Shown here: in pieces, positions 60,282 to 64,000 of the stretch
Numbering within the stretch: position 1 is the stretch's first letter
How the letters are laid out: each line of letters opens with the position of its first letter
From: JABDOU01 sp041567895
Lineage (GTDB): Bacteria; Actinomycetota; Acidimicrobiia; Spongiisociales; SHLN01
Assembly (NCBI GenBank): GCA_041567895.1
Contig: JBFGAX010000006.1
Location: 5,973-69,972 of the forward strand
Reading direction: 5' to 3'
Length of the DNA stretch: 64,000 bases
Notes under the pieces: generated by a model
What the model saw: only the letters and a program-made list of their open reading frames with translations
Databases searched by the model: none
Told to the model about the DNA's origin: nothing
Position numbers and translations under genes: made by a program

Positions 60282-61187
60282 TCAGCGCGTGAACTTCCCT
60301 TTGCGGATCCGTTCAGCCTTCATATTGCTGAGTTCTTCTGCGCCATCTACCACGACCTCATGATCCGGTACAAAGTCGAGGTCGGGATCTCGACCCTCAT
60401 AGGCGACCGAATTGAGAATCACCTTCATTGCGTTCAGCCTCGCCTTCCGCTTGTTTTGACTACGGATGATGGTCCAGGGTGCCATCGAGGTGTGCGTTCG
60501 TTTCAGAACCTCATACTTCTGTTCGGTGAAATCGTCCCAGTGCTCCTGGGCCTGCAGATCAATTTCACTGAACTTCCACTGCCGGAGCGGATCTTCACGA
60601 CGCCTTTCAAAGCGGCGAGCCTGTTCTTGCTTGGTAACACTGAAATAGAACTTGAGCAAAATCGTGCCCTGACGAACAAGATCCTTTTCGAACCCCACAA
60701 CACCCTTCATGAAGTTCTCGTACTCCTGCTCGGTGCAGAACCCGAACACTTTTTCGACCATGGCCCGGTTGTACCAGCTGCGGTCGAACATGACGATCTC
60801 GCCGCCGCGTGGGAACTCGGCAACGTAGCGCTGGAAATGCCACTGCGACGTTTGATCTTCGGACGGCTTACCAAGTGCGACGACGCGATAATGCTTCTTG
60901 TTCATGTACCTGGTGACCCGCCGGATCGCCCCACCCTTCCCTGCTGCGTCCCGACCTTCGAAGAGAATGACCATTCGTAGTCCGGTGGTTTCGAGATGCT
61001 TCTGGAGTTTGAGGAGTTCGACCTGCCATGGGCGCAACCCCTCTTCCGCGCTCATCTTTTTGATGGCTTTGGTCGCATCACCCTCGAGGACAGACACTTC
61101 CTCCAGCAGCTCTAGATGACGAGCCACGAGTTTGGACAGGGGCATCGTCTCGTCGCCGACGATGACATGCGGATCTTCTTCAGGCAT
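60282..61187 (-). CDS. ppk2: Polyphosphate kinase 2 family protein
   Basis: The ATG at 61187 gives 301 residues. The P-loop is GRDAAGKGG (78-86), followed by RRVTRYMNKKHYRVVALG, and the Walker B/lid has MFDRSWYNRAMVE, as in class I PPK2. The enzyme transfers phosphate between polyphosphate and ADP or GDP. Polyphosphate use would fit energy storage. The open frame starts at 61274, but the earlier residues do not belong to the family. Confidence 0.93.
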   Translation of the reverse strand: MPEEDPHVIVGDETMPLSKLVARHLELLEEVSVLEGDATKAIKKMSAEEGLRPWQVELLKLQKHLETTGLRMVILFEGRDAAGKGGAIRRVTRYMNKKHYRVVALGKPSEDQTSQWHFQRYVAEFPRGGEIVMFDRSWYNRAMVEKVFGFCTEQEYENFMKGVVGFEKDLVRQGTILLKFYFSVTKQEQARRFERRREDPLRQWKFSEIDLQAQEHWDDFTEQKYEVLKRTHTSMAPWTIIRSQNKRKARLNAMKVILNSVAYEGRDPDLDFVPDHEVVVDGAEELSNMKAERIRKGKFTR

Positions 61188-61340
61188 GGAGCAAAGGTAG
61201 CACCTCAAAAGAGAGGCACCCGATCCCGGTTCGGTCTCCGCAGAACCGCTGAGATGCATCACGTTCGCACACACGGGGTGAACTTAACACCACCTAGAGT
61301 GTTTTGTCGTGAGCCTCACACATGCCCGACTCGTCGCCTC

Positions 61341-62312
61341 TCATTTGCGACGCCCAAACCATCCCAGGGCAAGGCCGATCAACATGGCGCGGATACCGCT
61401 GTCTTTCAACCCGCCAGAGGTCGCCGTTGAAATCGCCGAGCCCGGGTGTTTCGGTCGATCATTTGATCCGATCACTTCTGTGGTTTCGTCTAGGTATTCG
61501 GCGTATACCTTGGTGACTTCACCCCCGAAGATGTACACGATCCACATGAGATTGAAGAAGAACAGGATGATGGCCACTCCGCCGAGCGCCCCGAGGGTTC
61601 CGGTGCTTCCGGCCCGATCGAGATAGATGCCTACGCCGAATGCTGCCACCAATCCCACAATCGCAGTGGCGATGCCACCCCGAATCGCAGGCTTCCACGC
61701 GATCGTCACCGGCGTGAGGATCTGAAATGTCAAACCCACGACCGCGCTCAGCATGAGAAATGAGGCGAGCGGAATGCCGATCCGGGCGATCGGGACCAAC
61801 CAGGACAATGAAGCGGGGACGAGCGAAACCAACCAACCAATCGCAGCAACCGCGACCACCGGCACCAGCACAACCACGGCGAGTCCGATCGCCGACACGA
61901 GGGCAATCGAGCGATTGATTATCCAACCTGATATTCCCGAACGCCGCTTTTCCTGTGGAACGTCGAACAGGACGTTCAGCACTCCTTGAACCTGCTGGAA
62001 CAATGTCGAGGCAGAGAAGGCGGCAAGCAGAATTCCGATGGACAGGGCCCCTTCTCGTTGCTCTCGCGCGGCCTCGAGCAGGTTTCCCAAGACCTGTCCA
62101 AGATCGTTGCCGGCGATTTGCGAGATCTCGGCGACGGCTTGCGTGACAGCCACCTGGTTGTCAAAGATGAACCCGGCCGCGGCCACCATCAGCAACAGGA
62201 GTGGAACCAGAGCGAACACCGTGTAATAGGTGAGTGCGGCTGCCAGCCGGCTGCCATTGTCTGACCCGAACTCCTTTCCAGCAGATTTCAAGATCTCGAG
62301 GGCATCAGACAT
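61341..62312 (-). CDS. YihY/virulence factor BrkB family membrane protein
   Basis: The 323-residue protein has about six helices, with SRLAAALTYYTVFALVPLLLLMVAAAG near the N-terminus and FGGEVTKVYAEY near the end, the marks of YihY/BrkB (once misnamed ribonuclease BN). Its function as a transporter or flippase is not established. The ATG follows directly after the stop of the AtuA-like gene (TGAATG), so translation is coupled. Confidence 0.9.
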   Translation of the reverse strand: MSDALEILKSAGKEFGSDNGSRLAAALTYYTVFALVPLLLLMVAAAGFIFDNQVAVTQAVAEISQIAGNDLGQVLGNLLEAAREQREGALSIGILLAAFSASTLFQQVQGVLNVLFDVPQEKRRSGISGWIINRSIALVSAIGLAVVVLVPVVAVAAIGWLVSLVPASLSWLVPIARIGIPLASFLMLSAVVGLTFQILTPVTIAWKPAIRGGIATAIVGLVAAFGVGIYLDRAGSTGTLGALGGVAIILFFFNLMWIVYIFGGEVTKVYAEYLDETTEVIGSNDRPKHPGSAISTATSGGLKDSGIRAMLIGLALGWFGRRK

Positions 62313-64000
62313 TCAGTCCTCCAACAACACTTGCGGAATCTCGACGATTCTCGCGCGCAGCCACTCTCCCAAGCTCTTGGCTTGAGTGTCGCTCCTGGTG
62401 GAGGCCGCAACCCCCTCTTCGAGCAGGTTGTGGATGACGAAGTTGAGGGCGCGCAGGTTTGGCAATACATGTCTTTCGATCGTGAGCTCGTGTGTTTCGG
62501 GCAGGAGCTCACGAAACCTTGTCACGTTCAGATAAGCATCAATCCAGGAGAACCCGTCGTCGGAACGGGCGTATACACCGAGGTTGGCGTGTCCCCCCTT
62601 GTCCCCGGAGCGAGTACCGATCAGGCGTCCCAGAGGCGCCCTCACCGTCGGGCCGCCCACCGCTTCAGGTTGGTTTGGTGGCGGTTCGAACGGAACCGCC
62701 TTGTCGGAAGCGGGCGCAGCAGAGGAAATCTCGATGACGCTGTCTCCGACATGTACGAACTGAGAAACCAGGTCCGATGAGATGAGGGCGGGACGAAAGA
62801 TCCCAAAAGGCTGCGCAGAGCGTGGGCCACCGCTCAAGGAGTACATACCGGGAATCGAAGCCAGGAACGTTTGCACCATCGCGTCGGAGAAGGCCCGGCC
62901 CACGCGCCCTGCATCCCGGTCCTTCACCGTCAGGCGCCAACGAGCCGTTGCCCGCTCGTTTGTATCGGGATCCGGGTGATCTGTTCTCACGAGCTGACTC
63001 GACACGCTGTCAAAAGCATCGGGACCGAAAGGGCAGGCATCCCAGAATGCGGCTTCGGCGAAAGCCGCTTTCTCTTCGACGTCGAGTCCGGTGAGTGCGA
63101 TCTCGAAGAAGTTGCGATATCCCCCCATCTCGTTGATTCCCACTTTCAGGAACGGTTCGGGGGCCAGCCCTTCTACGCCGGAAATGTGTACACGATCAGG
63201 TGCCGTCTCCTCCAGGCAAATTGTCTCGAAGCGCGCAATGACGTCGGGTCCGGCATAGTGAGGCGAGCCGATTTCGTAGAGCAGCTGACTGGTGACGGTT
63301 TCTATGTTCACCACTCCCCCGGTTCCGTCGTGTTTGCCGATCGTGCTCGATCCGTCCTCTTCGATGTCCGCCCATGGGAACCCGATCCGAGGACGATCAG
63401 GTTCATCAAAGCCAGGTATTTCTGCGAAGAATGAATAATTGCCGCCTGTGACCTGGGTGGAGCATTCGAGTGCATGTCCGGCGACAACACCTCCCGCCAG
63501 CACGTCCCAGTCATCGCGCTCCCACCCATGATGCCAGGCCGCCGGTCCGCAGGTCAGGGCGGCGTCGGTCACACGGCCCGTGATCACGATGTCGGCACCC
63601 CGGTCGAGGGCTTCGACGATCCCCCAACAGCCCAAATAGGCGTTGGCGGTCATGTAAGCGTCAGAGTCTCCGAGGCCCAGGGACTGGTCGAACACCTCGA
63701 GTCGAGGATGGATCTCGTCCATGCGGCCCATGAGATCGTCACCGTCGATGTAAGCGATCGAAGGAGCCAGCCCGAGCTTCCGTGCAATCTCCTCAACGGC
63801 GTCAGCGCAGGCCCCGGGGTCAAGCCCGCCCGCATTCGACACCACCTTTATCCCCTTTTGGAGACAGGTTCCCATCACGTTCTCCATTTGGGTCACAAAG
63901 GTGCCTGCGAAACCGGCGCCCGGTCGCTTTGCCTGAATGCGAGCCAGGATCAGCATTGTCAACTCTGCCAGCCAATCGCCAGTGAGCACGTCTATCGGGC
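62313..64000 (-). CDS. AtuA-family (DUF1446) protein, N-terminus outside window
   Basis: The frame is open to the right edge. PIDVLTGDWLAELTMLILAR, at the edge, is normally preceded by about 30 residues in this family, so the start lies beyond the window. It contains VVSNAGGLDPGACADAVEE, TGRVTDAALTCGPAAWHHGW, then a C-terminal AtuA-like ferredoxin-fold domain starting near RAPLGRLIGTRSGDKGGHANLGV. Such proteins occur in acyclic terpene or branched-chain acyl-CoA degradation clusters; the reaction is unknown. Confidence 0.88.
   Translation of the reverse strand, partial: PIDVLTGDWLAELTMLILARIQAKRPGAGFAGTFVTQMENVMGTCLQKGIKVVSNAGGLDPGACADAVEEIARKLGLAPSIAYIDGDDLMGRMDEIHPRLEVFDQSLGLGDSDAYMTANAYLGCWGIVEALDRGADIVITGRVTDAALTCGPAAWHHGWERDDWDVLAGGVVAGHALECSTQVTGGNYSFFAEIPGFDEPDRPRIGFPWADIEEDGSSTIGKHDGTGGVVNIETVTSQLLYEIGSPHYAGPDVIARFETICLEETAPDRVHISGVEGLAPEPFLKVGINEMGGYRNFFEIALTGLDVEEKAAFAEAAFWDACPFGPDAFDSVSSQLVRTDHPDPDTNERATARWRLTVKDRDAGRVGRAFSDAMVQTFLASIPGMYSLSGGPRSAQPFGIFRPALISSDLVSQFVHVGDSVIEISSAAPASDKAVPFEPPPNQPEAVGGPTVRAPLGRLIGTRSGDKGGHANLGVYARSDDGFSWIDAYLNVTRFRELLPETHELTIERHVLPNLRALNFVIHNLLEEGVAASTRSDTQAKSLGEWLRARIVEIPQVLLED

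Overview
The window is about 64 kb of moderately high-GC, densely packed bacterial chromosome. It most likely comes from an actinomycete-phylum bacterium, and I infer a deep-branching lineage such as Acidimicrobiia. Support comes from the three-gene cluster of a phosphomutase-like protein, a DUF3090 protein and an SCO1664-like protein, a septum-formation-type secreted protein, a RamB-like regulator divergent from the glyoxylate genes, and many GTG/TTG starts. Many genes also have a TANNNT -10 box so close to the start codon that their mRNAs should be leaderless. I found no rRNA, tRNA, CRISPR array, insertion sequence or prophage. TGA is an ordinary stop codon in many genes here.

Layout. 1-5.4 kb: a truncated MMPL/RND exporter, the ABC-F ribosome factor EttA, a membrane/spermidine-synthase-like fusion, a VOC protein and a secreted septum-formation-type protein. 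5.5-12.3 kb: a TPR protein with a long Gly/Arg/Ser-rich tail, a large secreted sugar-dehydrogenase-like protein, an SSB-like protein and a divergent gamma-glutamyltransferase. 12.3-15.7 kb: the actinobacterial trio on the minus strand, then SURF1 and an exonuclease/endonuclease/phosphatase protein. 15.7-19.4 kb: a minus-strand molybdate operon (HTH-TOBE regulator, modA, modB, modC) ending in a TlpA/redoxin-like lipoprotein whose CxxC motif is encoded as TGA-Pro-Phe-Cys. This is a probable selenoprotein with SECIS-like hairpins just after the TGA, and it is the most exciting item in the window.

19.4-27.1 kb: YitT, then a carbon-assimilation block on the minus strand (archaeal-type GAPDH, class II fructose-bisphosphatase GlpX, isocitrate lyase, malate synthase) with the divergent RamB-like regulator. 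Together these convert acetyl-CoA to C4 acids and run triose phosphate towards sugar. 27.1-33.3 kb: a 15-bp tandem repeat, small housekeeping genes (YajQ, MsrB), a lipoprotein, a cupin, and a secreted beta-helix protein carrying the same repeat module as the 6.8 kb protein. 33.3-39.4 kb: a single-chain 1834-residue biotin-dependent carboxylase and a nitrobindin. 39.4-46.5 kb: pyruvate:ferredoxin oxidoreductase with a DHOD-like partner, a potassium channel with an altered filter, and a HisA-like protein lacking its catalytic aspartates.

46.5-64 kb: small membrane and conserved proteins, then an operon of a ThDP enzyme, succinate-semialdehyde dehydrogenase, SRPBCC and SDR proteins. The first two could form a 2-oxoglutarate decarboxylase/SSADH route. 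Next come several genes broken by single-base indels, a Rieske protein, an MFS/cyclic-nucleotide-binding fusion, PPK2, YihY and a truncated AtuA-family protein. Central carbon genes dominate: glyoxylate shunt, gluconeogenesis, pyruvate oxidation, a possible TCA variant and acyl-CoA carboxylation. This fits a heterotroph that respires oxygen (SURF1) and assimilates acetate or fatty acids.
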